From NCBI GenBank assembly GCA_951799405.1, contig OX637359.1:2290201-2354200 (forward strand): DNA of 64,000 nt. Direction: 5' to 3'. Below the pieces are notes generated by a model. It ran no database searches, was not told the DNA's origin, and worked only from the letters and a program-made list of their open reading frames with translations. Below are positions 55,871 to 64,000 of this stretch, one piece after another. The position numbers were made by a program, and so were the translations under genes. The DNA comes from Agapetus fuscipes (taxonomy: Eukaryota; Arthropoda; Insecta; Trichoptera; Glossosomatidae). The first letter of the stretch is position 1. Each line of letters starts with the position of its first letter.

Positions 55871-56112
55871 ATAGGTTGGTATGAGGTTGACCACCCATAC
55901 TGTAAAAATGGTACACTTTGTCAATGTCACCCCTGTTTCAGGGAAGGTCGGCAACAAGAGTTGCAGGGCTTATGTTCATTTGAGATTGTTTTTTTTTATA
56001 TTGTAGGTCCACATGCGGCATGTGTGAGCGCGAAATTATGCGTGTCTTCTTGTGGGAATACGCTTAATATGAATCTGAAATGATATACCTATATCTTTGC
56101 AGCTTAGATTTA
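55871..56112 (+). repeat. R240 repeat in palindrome spacer
   Basis: Unit 3 equivalent of 3874-4120. It is followed at about 56226 by a departure from the unit backbone, just before exon 1 should begin. Confidence 0.8.
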
Positions 56113-56225
56113 ATTTCTGTTTCGCAGCCATCAGTGACACTGTCTTGAGGCGCTCGTACAAAAATTGATTACAAAAACAAGCATATTATACGAAGGGGGG
56201 AAATGTTTGTAAAAGAATGTGGGTT

Positions 56226-56439
56226 TCACAGAGTATAGGTATATAGAGAGCTGAGTTCCTAATATTTCTTTGTATTTCCGGTTTTATCGAAATACTAGCA
56301 TCACGTAGTGTTAAGAGCATTAACCACGACGTGTGTGTGTACGTGTGTTAGTGCACTTATACACACGCGCTATGCCATGCTCCTATAATATTATTTCATA
56401 TTATTATTCCATACCTACTCCCATTTCGTACAAAAAATA
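56226..56439. other. Unique spacer segment
   Basis: Not found elsewhere in the window. It holds a (GT)n-like stretch (GACGTGTGTGTGTACGTGTG) and AT-rich sequence. No gene is recognised. It joins the truncated unit 3 backbone to the right palindrome arm. Confidence 0.4.
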
Positions 56440-56719
56440 CAGTCAAGGAAACTGCGGACAAGAAAGCAATTTGTTGCTCTTTGCAACATTGAAACTGGGT
56501 AAATTGTCATTTTTGGCTTTTCCGACCCCTGCCCTAGCATATCGGCCTTGTGACGTCACTTATTTTCAATACAAATTTCTATATGGTTTTCCTTCAATTA
56601 CTATTTATTACACTTGTAAAACATAGTTCATTATTAGAGTTACCTAACTTAATAGTCCTGTATGTTGCTCCCATAGTGTAAAAAATGGTTGACTTTTCAA
56701 ATGTCACTCCTGTTCCTCC
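56440..56719 (-). repeat. Inverted repeat, right arm (280 bp)
   Basis: Reverse-complement copy of 55591-55870. It joins directly to a 55-bp piece shared with 43428-43475 and then to the Gypsy fragment. Confidence 0.9.
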
Positions 56720-56720
56720 A

Positions 56721-58603
56721 TGATGATAGTCTTTTTAACACGAGTGCTAGTTTGTGCCATGAGGCGCAGCCAGCGGTTGCTGTTGTAGCAAGGATTGCTG
56801 TGCTGCTTGTTGCAGGAAGGATGTTGTTTGTTGCTACGCTGTGCAGCTATGGTGAGCGACGTCCAATCCTCCAGTGCCTCGTTGCGCTGGGTGAAATTGG
56901 GGAGTCGGCTGCAGCGGGGTGAGGAAATACTTTTACAAGTATCTTTTGGGGATGGTCACTCGTCTTCCTGACCTTGTTTTGGTGTTTTCTGCTTCGGGTT
57001 GATTTGAAGGTCCTGGGCTGAGTGGCCTTGGTGTTGCTGTGTTTGGTACATCTGCTTCGGGCCGTTGTGAATGTTCTGGTCCGTGTGATGTGTATGTTTC
57101 ATCTGGCATGTATGCTGGCTTCAGACGATCTATTGAGATTGTTTTGGTTTTCCCACTGAAGTCGACCATGAAGTATTTATCGTTTTTCTGAACGATTTTG
57201 AAAGGTCCTTCATATGGCGCTTGTAGAGGTGTCTTGTGTGAGTCAACACGCACAAATACATGTGTGCACTCTTGTAGGTGTTTGTGCACGAATGGTCGCT
57301 CCTTCTTGTGGTTTGAGGTGGGTACCGGTCTGATATTTTGTAGGGTTAGCTGTAGTTTATTTGCAAAGGTATCAGGTTCTGTTGGTGTGGAGTTCTCAAA
57401 AAAGTCACCTGGCATGCGTAGTGTTGTGCCGTAGGTGAGTTGAGCTGGTGAGTACGCAATGTCTTCCCGGATTGCGTTCCGCAGTCCTAAGAGGATCATT
57501 GGCAGGACTTCAGTCCATCTTGACGTTGTTTGGGAGCGTATGGCGGCTTTTAAGGTGCGGTGCCATCTCTCGATCAATCCATTTGACTGCGGATGATATG
57601 CGGTGGTGTGTATATGTTTGGCTCCAATGAGGCGTGTGACGTCTTTGAAAAGTTGTGACTCGAATTGGCGTCCTTGGTCAGTTACAATGTGGGACGGTAC
57701 GCCAAATCTGGCGATCCAATTTGTCAACAATGCTTTTGCGACTGTCTCAGCGGTAATGTCCTTCAGTGGGACCGCTTCAGGCCATCTGGTGAATCTGTCA
57801 ATCATTGTTAGGATGTATGTGTGTTCCTGTGATGACGGCAGTGGTCCTACAAGGTCTATGTGGATATAGCTGAACCTTGAGTCCGGTGTGGGGAGACTTT
57901 GTATCGGGCTTGTTGTGTGCCGTGTGATCTTGGTTTTCTGGCACGTGATGCACGTGCGTACGTATTGTGTGACATCACGTTGCAGTCCTGGCCATACAAA
58001 TCTCGTTTTCAGAGTCCTGTACGTTGCTTTTGTACCGGTGTGTGCATTTTCATGGTACATCCTGATTATCTCGTGTCTCATGTCCTTAGGTATAAATGGT
58101 CTCGACGTTCCCGTTGAGGTGTCTGTCCAGAGAGCAAGGGCTGTACCAGGTATTTCTTGGAGTTGCAATTTCAGAGATGATTCCTTCTTGAGTTTTTCTA
58201 GCTCTTGGTCGGTTGATTGCGCTTTAGCGATGTCTCCATAGTTGATTGTTGAAGGTATTGTTATGGCCTCTACTCTTGACAAGGCGTCTGCTACTACATT
58301 GTCCGGTCCAGGTATATACCTCACATCTGTTGTAAACTGTGAGATGTAGTCTAGTTGCCGTTCTTGTCTCGGTGTAGAGCAGTTCCTCTTGTTTCTGAAC
58401 GCAAATGTCAATGGTTTATGATCGGTGAGGATGTGAAAAATTCGTCCTTCTATTAACTGCCGAAAATACTTGGTGGCTTCGTATATAGCTGACAGTTCTC
58501 TGTCGTACGTGCTGTATCTTCTCTGTGCGTCGCTGAATTTTCTTGAAAAAAATGCAAGAGGCTGCCATGATCCTTTTTGAAGTTGTTGCTTTTGAAGTTG
58601 CTG
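56721..58603 (-). mobile_element. Ty3/Gypsy pol fragment with 3' flank
   Basis: A minus-strand fragment of an LTR retrotransposon, from late RNase H through the integrase C-terminus and about 150 bp of 3' sequence. No second LTR or PBS is seen. Both ends abut pieces of other repeats, so it was captured during rearrangement rather than inserted cleanly. Confidence 0.8.
56933..58603 (-). pseudogene. Gypsy-type RNase H/integrase polyprotein, 5'-truncated
   Basis: About 555 residues are Gypsy-derived. The RNase H end shows [20 protein letters not shown], then ELSAIYEA and [11 protein letters not shown]. Integrase HHCC is HENAH and CITCQ. The DDE core has [19 protein letters not shown] and [16 protein letters not shown] with all three acidic residues present. 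The C-terminal GPF module is [21 protein letters not shown] and protease are missing. Upstream codons of the open frame (58604-58729) are merely R240 sequence read through, so the frame is a chimera and no functional polyprotein is expected. Confidence 0.85.
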
Positions 58604-58625
58604 CTGTAGGTCCACATGCTTACCG

Positions 58626-58777
58626 CATGTGGACCTACAATATAAAAAACCCAATCTCAAATGAACATTAGCCCTGCAACTCTTGCCGTCCTTCCCTGAA
58701 ACAGGGGTGACATTGGCAAAGTGAACCATTTTTTACAGTATAGGTGGTCAGCCGCATACCAACCTATAAGTCAAGGA
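58626..58777 (-). repeat. R240 repeat, 3'-truncated, unit 3
   Basis: Begins mid-element at GCATGTGGACCTAC. A 13-bp inverted piece, TAGGTCCACATGC (58608-58620), precedes it, forming a mini-palindrome at the junction with the Gypsy fragment. Confidence 0.75.
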
Positions 58778-58905
58778 ACAAAGACTTAGAATTATCATTT
58801 TTAAATATGCGATTACAGAATATTTAATTTACAATTTAGATTTTTTTTTTTTTTAATCAATAAATAATAATATATACATGGACATCAAATAAACTAAAAC
58901 ATAAA

Positions 58906-59314
58906 GTCAACGACGTTACCATGATGAAAGCACCGGTTCCCATAGATCACCAAAGTTAAGCAACATTGGGCGCGGGCAGTACTTGGATGGGTTACCGCTC
59001 AGGTACACCGCGTGTCGTTGGCATCTTGGACCGGTCCGTAGTCCGTCGTGGCAACACTTCGGACTCGTAAATCGAAGGTTGTGGATTCACAAAATATACC
59101 ATTTAGATTTCGATATGCTCTTCGCTGAGATGAAAAATTCATAAACCTTTACCAAAGACCGGTCACTGAAAGGTCCATCCAACCTTACAACAACTGGGTC
59201 TTGCTTGAGAATTGGCGCTTTCTACAGCGACGACCAAGCTCGCAGAGGGCTCTTAAGGTGTGTTACACACAAAAACAGCGCTCACCAAATAAATCATCCT
59301 AATATTATTTATTT
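58906..59314 (+). mobile_element. 5S-headed composite SINE, unit 3
   Basis: Same position and same 16-bp internal deletion as 45272-45680. It ends TATTATTTATTT before ATAAA. Confidence 0.85.
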
Positions 59315-59411
59315 ATAAAACCAATTTCACTTTAATAAAACCTAGCCGCCAACATTACAGATAAACCGCCATTTCTTTCTATCTAAATAACAGTTTTTTT
59401 TAATATTTCAG

Positions 59412-60661
59412 GTGTTGGTGCTCCTGCGCAGAATCCTGCCACTAAGCCCCATGTGTGTCCTGTCTGCAGCTACACATGCAGTCAAATAAAACAAATGAGG
59501 ATCCATGGAGTGTTGTTCTGCCACACGATGAAGGCCACGTCTGATGGCTTGGTACATCTCAAAGCCAAGTCAAGGGTCCCAGCCCAGAAAAGAAGGAATA
59601 TGAGTAATTTGTTATCTTCAAAATTATGTGGCACGACTCACACTGGGGAGAAGAGATTTGCATGTAACGTTTGCAGCTATAAAACAAATATAATGGCCAA
59701 TTTAAAAAGACATAAAATGAAGCACACTGGGAAGAAGCCATTTGGGTGTAACATTTGCAGCTATAAAACAAATCAAAGGACTTCCTTAAAAAGAACTAAA
59801 ATTAAGCACACTGGGGAGAAGCCATTTGGGTGTAACATTTGCAGCTATAAAACAAATGTAATGGGAAATTTAAAAACCCATAAAATGAAGCACACTGGGG
59901 AGAAACCATTTGGGTGTAAATTTTGCAGCTATAAAACAAATCAAAGGACTTCCTTAAAAACCCATAAAATGAAGCACACTGGGGAGAAGCCATTTGGGTG
60001 TAACATTTGCAGCTATAAAACAAATGTAATGGGAAATTTAAAAACCCATAAAATGAATCACACTGGGGAGAATCCATTTGTGTGTAACAGTTGCAACTAT
60101 AAAACAAATGAAAGGAGTTCTTTAATATCCCACATAATGAAACACACTGGGGAGAAGCCATTTGGGTGTAACAGCTGCAGCTATAAAACAAATCAAAGGA
60201 CTTCCTTAAGAAGACATCAAATGAAGCACACTGGGGAGAAGCAATTTGCGTGTAACAGTTGCAGCTATAAAACAAATCAAAGAACTTCCTTAAAAAGGCA
60301 TAAAATGAAGCACACTGAGGAGAAGCCATTTGTGTGTAACATTTGCAGCTATAAAACTAGTCAAATGGGCAATTTTAATAGACATAAAATGAAGCACACT
60401 GGGGAGAAGCCATTTGGGTGTAACATTTGCAGCTATAAAACAAATCTAATGGGAAATTTAAAAACCCATAAAATGAAGCACACTGGGGAGAAGCCATTTG
60501 CGTGTAACAGTTGCAGCTATAAAACAAATCAAAGCACTCATTTAAAAACCCATAAAATGAAGCACACTGGGGAGAAGCCATTTGCGTGTAACATTTGCAG
60601 CTTTAAATCAAATCAAAGGGGTGCTTTAAAAACGCATCAGTTGATTCACATTGGTAGATGA
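59412..60661 (+). CDS. Zinc-finger gene 3, orphan finger exon (12 fingers)
   Basis: The acceptor TATTTCAG and its phase are as in the other copies; 415 residues, with the N-terminal finger and spacer conserved. Contact residues: IANR, a degenerate finger, VGNT, QTST, VGNT, ESSS, QTSR, QTSR, QGNR, LGNT, QTHT, QGAT. Finger 2 has lost its first zinc-binding His (LKRTKIKH). Linkers TGKKPF and TEEKPF are altered near fingers 2 and 9. No exon 1 exists between 46858 and 59412, so it is either an alternative last exon of gene 2 (from the donor at 35045), driven by an unseen exon, or a decaying pseudogene. The frame is fully open, which favours recent or continued use. Confidence 0.7.
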
Positions 60662-60852
60662 AAGGAGAATGGAGGGTTGGGATGGCTTGAGAGATAAGGT
60701 CCTAGTGTAGTTCTCCTCCTATTCAACGGATTGTAAGCTTGTGGTGGATTCCAAACTCTTTCTTACCCTATACTTTGTTGTTTCATTTTTTATATTGGCA
60801 ATATAGGTAATACATGTACATAAATATTTATTAACAGCACATATTAATTTCA

Positions 60853-60858
60853 AATAAA
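60853..60858 (+). promoter_or_regulatory. Candidate poly(A) signal, gene 3
   Basis: AATAAA about 190 bp past the stop, in TTTCAAATAAAGAATTTC. This 3' UTR is the most complete of the three copies. Confidence 0.45.
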
Positions 60859-61110
60859 GAATTTCAGTTAGCAAAATATAAAGCCAATTAAAGTTTTTCA
60901 GTTTCAAAAACAAGTAAAATATAAAAAAAAATATGCCAGAATAGCAAACAAGAGGATAAAGAGAGTAGGTACACAATTATTGATGAAAATTATGATTTAT
61001 GATGAAAAGGCGTATTGAGGGATTTAATGGTAATAAGAAAGGGTTTTTGTATTTAATGTTGTTCCTACTGAGATTTCAGTTTTGCTATTTTGCTTTTTGT
61101 TGTTTCTTAA

Positions 61111-61550
61111 TAGGGTATTTGCAATAGTGAGGAATTTGGTAAAAAGTGTAGAATTTAGTTAGATTACGATAAGCATATAAACAAGGGCCTAATTGCAAGT
61201 CCAAAATAAATTTATATAATTTTAAATTTGAAAAAGATCTTTTGAAAATTTTGACCGGTTTTGAAACGGATATGCGATCCGTCAACGAAATTTGTAGCCC
61301 CCGTGACGTCATTTTCTTCTATCGACAACGCTGCTGGTATTGCGATGGCTATAAAAAGTCAAAGAAAATGACGTCACAGCCGAAAATTCAATCCAAGGAG
61401 CGTTTTGGCGCGTAAATTCAAACTTCATATTTTGAACATGAATAACTTTGTAAAAAAACCAAGTAAAAATAAAATTCAAGAAGTTTTATGATAAGTAAAT
61501 ACAAAGGAATTTAAATCCACAAGAATTTTTTTTTGTGAAACTTCCCTATT
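61111..61550. repeat. TAGGG-ended insertion with CRE-containing hairpin, unit 3
   Basis: Starts TAGGGTATTTGCA and ends GTGAAACTTCCCTA (weak inverted ends), between CTTAA and TTGCTTTTTTAATT, which are contiguous in unit 1 at 26630. The hairpin arms with TGACGTCA are at about 61304-61320 and 61365-61381. Confidence 0.6.
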
Positions 61551-61642
61551 GCTTTTTTAATTACTTAATTGTTTGAAAGTTCAGAAAAAACAATACATAG
61601 GGTTGTCAGGTCTGACAATACTGGAAAGTAATTACTGTACAC

Positions 61643-62025
61643 CAGGGATCTCCAAACTCTTTGGTCCGACCAAAAAAAAAACTTGTTTGTAGATATTGCG
61701 AAGGGAAAGATTGGCCACGTGGACCACGATAAAATGAATTAACTTGTAAAAGTGGACCGGAAATGCTTATAAACACTGTTTCCAAGTGTCAAATTTACAA
61801 AATTTTCCACCCTTGGGGACAAGTCACCCAGACCCTGTTGGCCCGCCATACCACCTCAAAATTTCAAAAGGGCAAAACGCAACTAAGCTACACATATAGT
61901 GTAACTCCTTGCCTGCGTTTCCCCGAAGGGGTCGCATGTGGCGCTTCGGGACCTATTTATTTTTACAGGTAAGGAGGCCGGCCTCACACCAACGGGCCCT
62001 TGGGTAAAATAGTTTTAGACCCTTG
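61643..62025. mobile_element. hAT-like boundary element with SINE tail, unit 3
   Basis: Same as 48358-48740; the minus-strand SINE tail is at 61877-61993. Unit 4 follows. Confidence 0.65.
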
Positions 62026-62235
62026 CTGTAGGTACACAACAGGGATATTCCATGTTTGTAAGAATTAATCAGTGTTATTCATTAGATTCCACCCATGCCA
62101 GCTTAGTGCATGGTTTCCAGAATCCATTTCATGTCTGTATAAAGACTAAGTTAAACCAACATCAAAAGAAGGTTATTCATTCGCCAAATATAGTATTTTT
62201 TTTTTTTTAAGAAAGCCTATGCGGGAGACTCCCTA

Positions 62236-62810
62236 GATTCGAGAGACTGAGTCTTTGACACTTGTTATAGTGCCGCAGAGGTGTTGGTGATGTGGCAGTT
62301 GTCCATGTCCGGATGCAGGGCCGTTAGCTGCGCAGTGCTGTGGTGTGTGTGGCGTCGCTTTGTTTTGAGACACTGAGAGGAAATGGCGATTCATGTTGGA
62401 TTTGAAAAGGGCAAGGTTAAATTGGGATGGAAACACAGATACCGGTAACACATTCCATAAGCGGGCAGTTTGGCAAAGGAATGAGTCGTGAAAACGCCAA
62501 GTTCTCATAGTTTTGATATAGACTGCAAATGGTTGAATGTGAGCCATTCTACGAGTTGCCCTTGTTGTGACGAGAGGAGGGGGTATAAGTGAGGATATTT
62601 CATCAGAGCAGATGCCATTGTAGTACCTTTAGAAGAGAATGATCATTCCAACTTTCCTTCTGTGCTCAAGAGGGTGTAGGTTGGCTGTGAGAATGGGATC
62701 ATCAATCAGCTTCACCGCTCTTCTTTGCACAGAATCAAGTTGGTCACACAGCCTCTTTGGTATACTGGACCAGAGATGGCTGTTATACTTACCTTGAATT
62801 GTTTTACCGG
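62236..62810 (-). pseudogene. RT relic X, unit 4
   Basis: Open frame MAHIQPFAVYIKTMRTWRF (62233-62547), with one substitution (Asp to Tyr) relative to unit 3. Confidence 0.7.
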
Positions 62811-63011
62811 TAGGTTTCTCAACTAAAAAAAATACAAATACACTACGTCTGAAAATGTACTATACCAATACAATAAAGTAACTATACCAGTTTGTTTTCA
62901 TTTTTTGACATCTTTTTGGAGCATTTGAGGAACCACTGAATGCCTCTGAGCGTATCTGAACTTATTTGGTATGAGCGACATGTCGAATGAGAAAATAATA
63001 TAGTCAACTGC

Positions 63012-63430
63012 GAAGAAGAATTACATGATAAAATAGATTTTAATGAATTTCTATAAATTCCGATGGACATACCAAAAATATCTATATCATCATTAGTTAG
63101 ATAATCATTACCGAGTCAATGAAGCCGATACATCATAGTATGCATTAAAAATGTTTTTGTTGCAACGTCGCAGTGGAATATATTTCGACTTCTTGTTCGA
63201 CTCGGTGTGTGTATGATATTCAATAATTCAGGGCTGTCCACCAATGAATTAACAACTTTATACAAAAAAAAAAATCATGAAATATTCTGCGATTTTCCAA
63301 AGTTTCAAGATTCAAAAAATTTAACAAAAAACTATAGTTCAAGTCATCAAAACGAATATTTAATTTAAAAGTTACAAATCTTAAAAATCTTTTTTGGATA
63401 CGCTCTATAGCATTACAATGAAGCTTGCAA
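63012..63430 (-). pseudogene. RT relic Y, unit 4
   Basis: Equivalent of 2150-2575; its 3' end lies at the 63012 deletion junction. Confidence 0.6.
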
Positions 63431-63490
63431 TTTACCTTACTTTAATTTTAATTTGATTTTAAGTTTTTCAATTATTTCACTTTCACACAC

Positions 63491-63964
63491 GACCGGTCCG
63501 TAGTTAAGTGATAACACTTTGTACTCTGAATGGAAGGTTGTGGGTTTGAATCCCGGCGGAGCACAAAAAAATATCATTTATATTTTCAAACTTGCACTTG
63601 GCTGGGTTGAAAAATTCATAAGGATTTACCAATGACTGGTGACCAGCCTTACAGCAACTGGGTCTTACTTGAGAATTGGCGCTTTGTAGCGACGACGACC
63701 AAGCTTGTAAAAAAGGTTGATAGCTCAATTGGTAGAATGCTTGCATTCAATGCCGAGAGCAAAGGTTCGATCTCAAGGTTTACTCAGCCTTCACAAGAAA
63801 TGAGAACCAGTCGCCCCAGGAGCTAGGAAACCCCCACTTCAACTGAAAGTGGTTGGTGTGAGGCCCCCTTACCCATAAAAATAAATAGGTCCTGAAACGC
63901 CACATGCGCCCCCTTCGGGGATAAGGCAGGCAAGAAGTTACACAATATGTGTAGCTTAGTTGCG
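63491..63964 (+). mobile_element. Composite SINE, copy 6
   Basis: Equivalent of 2625-3111 with a small deletion near 63641 (GGTGACCAGCCTTACAGC). Both tRNA-like modules are present. Confidence 0.75.
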
Positions 63965-64000
63965 TTCGCGTTCACTTTCCAAAAAAATTATGTTCCTACA

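Larger units (their letters stand above)
48741..62025 (+). repeat. Segmental duplication unit 3
   Basis: Very close to unit 1 across 48746-51350 and 55402-56225, and to unit 2 across 58626-62025. Exon 1 and everything up to R240 of the D block are missing, replaced by the 56.2-58.6 kb rearrangement. This mosaic similarity suggests unequal exchange between different units. Confidence 0.85.
62026..64000 (+). repeat. Segmental duplication unit 4, 5' part
   Basis: Matches the first 3.1 kb of unit 1 and of unit 3. About 1 kb is deleted at 63012 (GTCAACTGCG joins AAGAAGAATTAC). The window ends inside block A before any R240 or exon 1. Confidence 0.85.

Noticed and set aside
56933..58729. 598-codon Gypsy ORF taken as an intact gene
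   Set aside because: Its first 40 or so codons are R240 read-through, and protease, RT and most of RNase H are missing.

Overview
The window looks like intergenic and gene-cluster DNA of an insect, probably a moth or butterfly. It is AT-rich. It carries non-LTR elements with a PHD-finger ORF1 and endonuclease-RT ORF2, tRNA-derived and 5S-derived SINEs, many small TIR elements and the GTAGGTACCTAC-type words common in Lepidoptera. The order-level assignment is an inference; the arthropod and transposon character is directly visible. I see no bacterial genes, no functional rRNA or tRNA and no CRISPR.

The large-scale structure is a tandem segmental array of one C2H2 zinc-finger gene locus. Unit 1 (about 1-27105), unit 2 (27106-48740), unit 3 (48741-62025) and the start of unit 4 (62026-64000) repeat the same backbone in the same order and orientation. 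That order is: an RT relic and SINE block, a short first coding exon, a SINE and repeat block, a zinc-finger exon, then a hAT-like element that marks the unit boundary. Units differ mainly by transposon insertions, several with clean target-site duplications (TSDs) and an empty site in a sister unit, and by local deletions.

The host gene has two coding exons. Exon 1 (4513-4762; 34796-35045) encodes an acidic 83-residue N-terminus and ends in phase 1 at a GT donor. Exon 2 (15045-16162; 45777-46858; 59412-60661) starts at an AG acceptor in the complementary phase and encodes 10, 10 and 12 tandem fingers. Unit 3 has no exon 1: there the backbone is broken by a 280-bp inverted duplication and a Gypsy pol fragment. 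DNA-contact residues differ between the copies, as expected for a young, recombining zinc-finger cluster.

Mobile elements: a full-length two-ORF Jockey-superfamily element (16520-21850) carrying a 663-bp LTR-mini element (TRIM) with identical LTRs; a Jockey copy with a twin-priming-type 5' inversion (7639-11008); an AT-rich non-LTR element with ORF1 and ORF2 split by a UAG in a CAA-CUA context (51357-55398); two RTE-type copies; a Gypsy pol fragment; two solo-LTR candidates; three foldback elements with Penelope or hammerhead-like arms; PIF/Harbinger-, hAT- and piggyBac-like MITEs; a composite SINE family with one version headed by a 5S rRNA-like module; and about 18 copies of a ~240-bp repeat (called R240 here) that is also the 3' end of one RTE copy. 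Most of these are non-coding or broken; ORF1 of the 16.5-21.9 kb element is the best intact TE gene.
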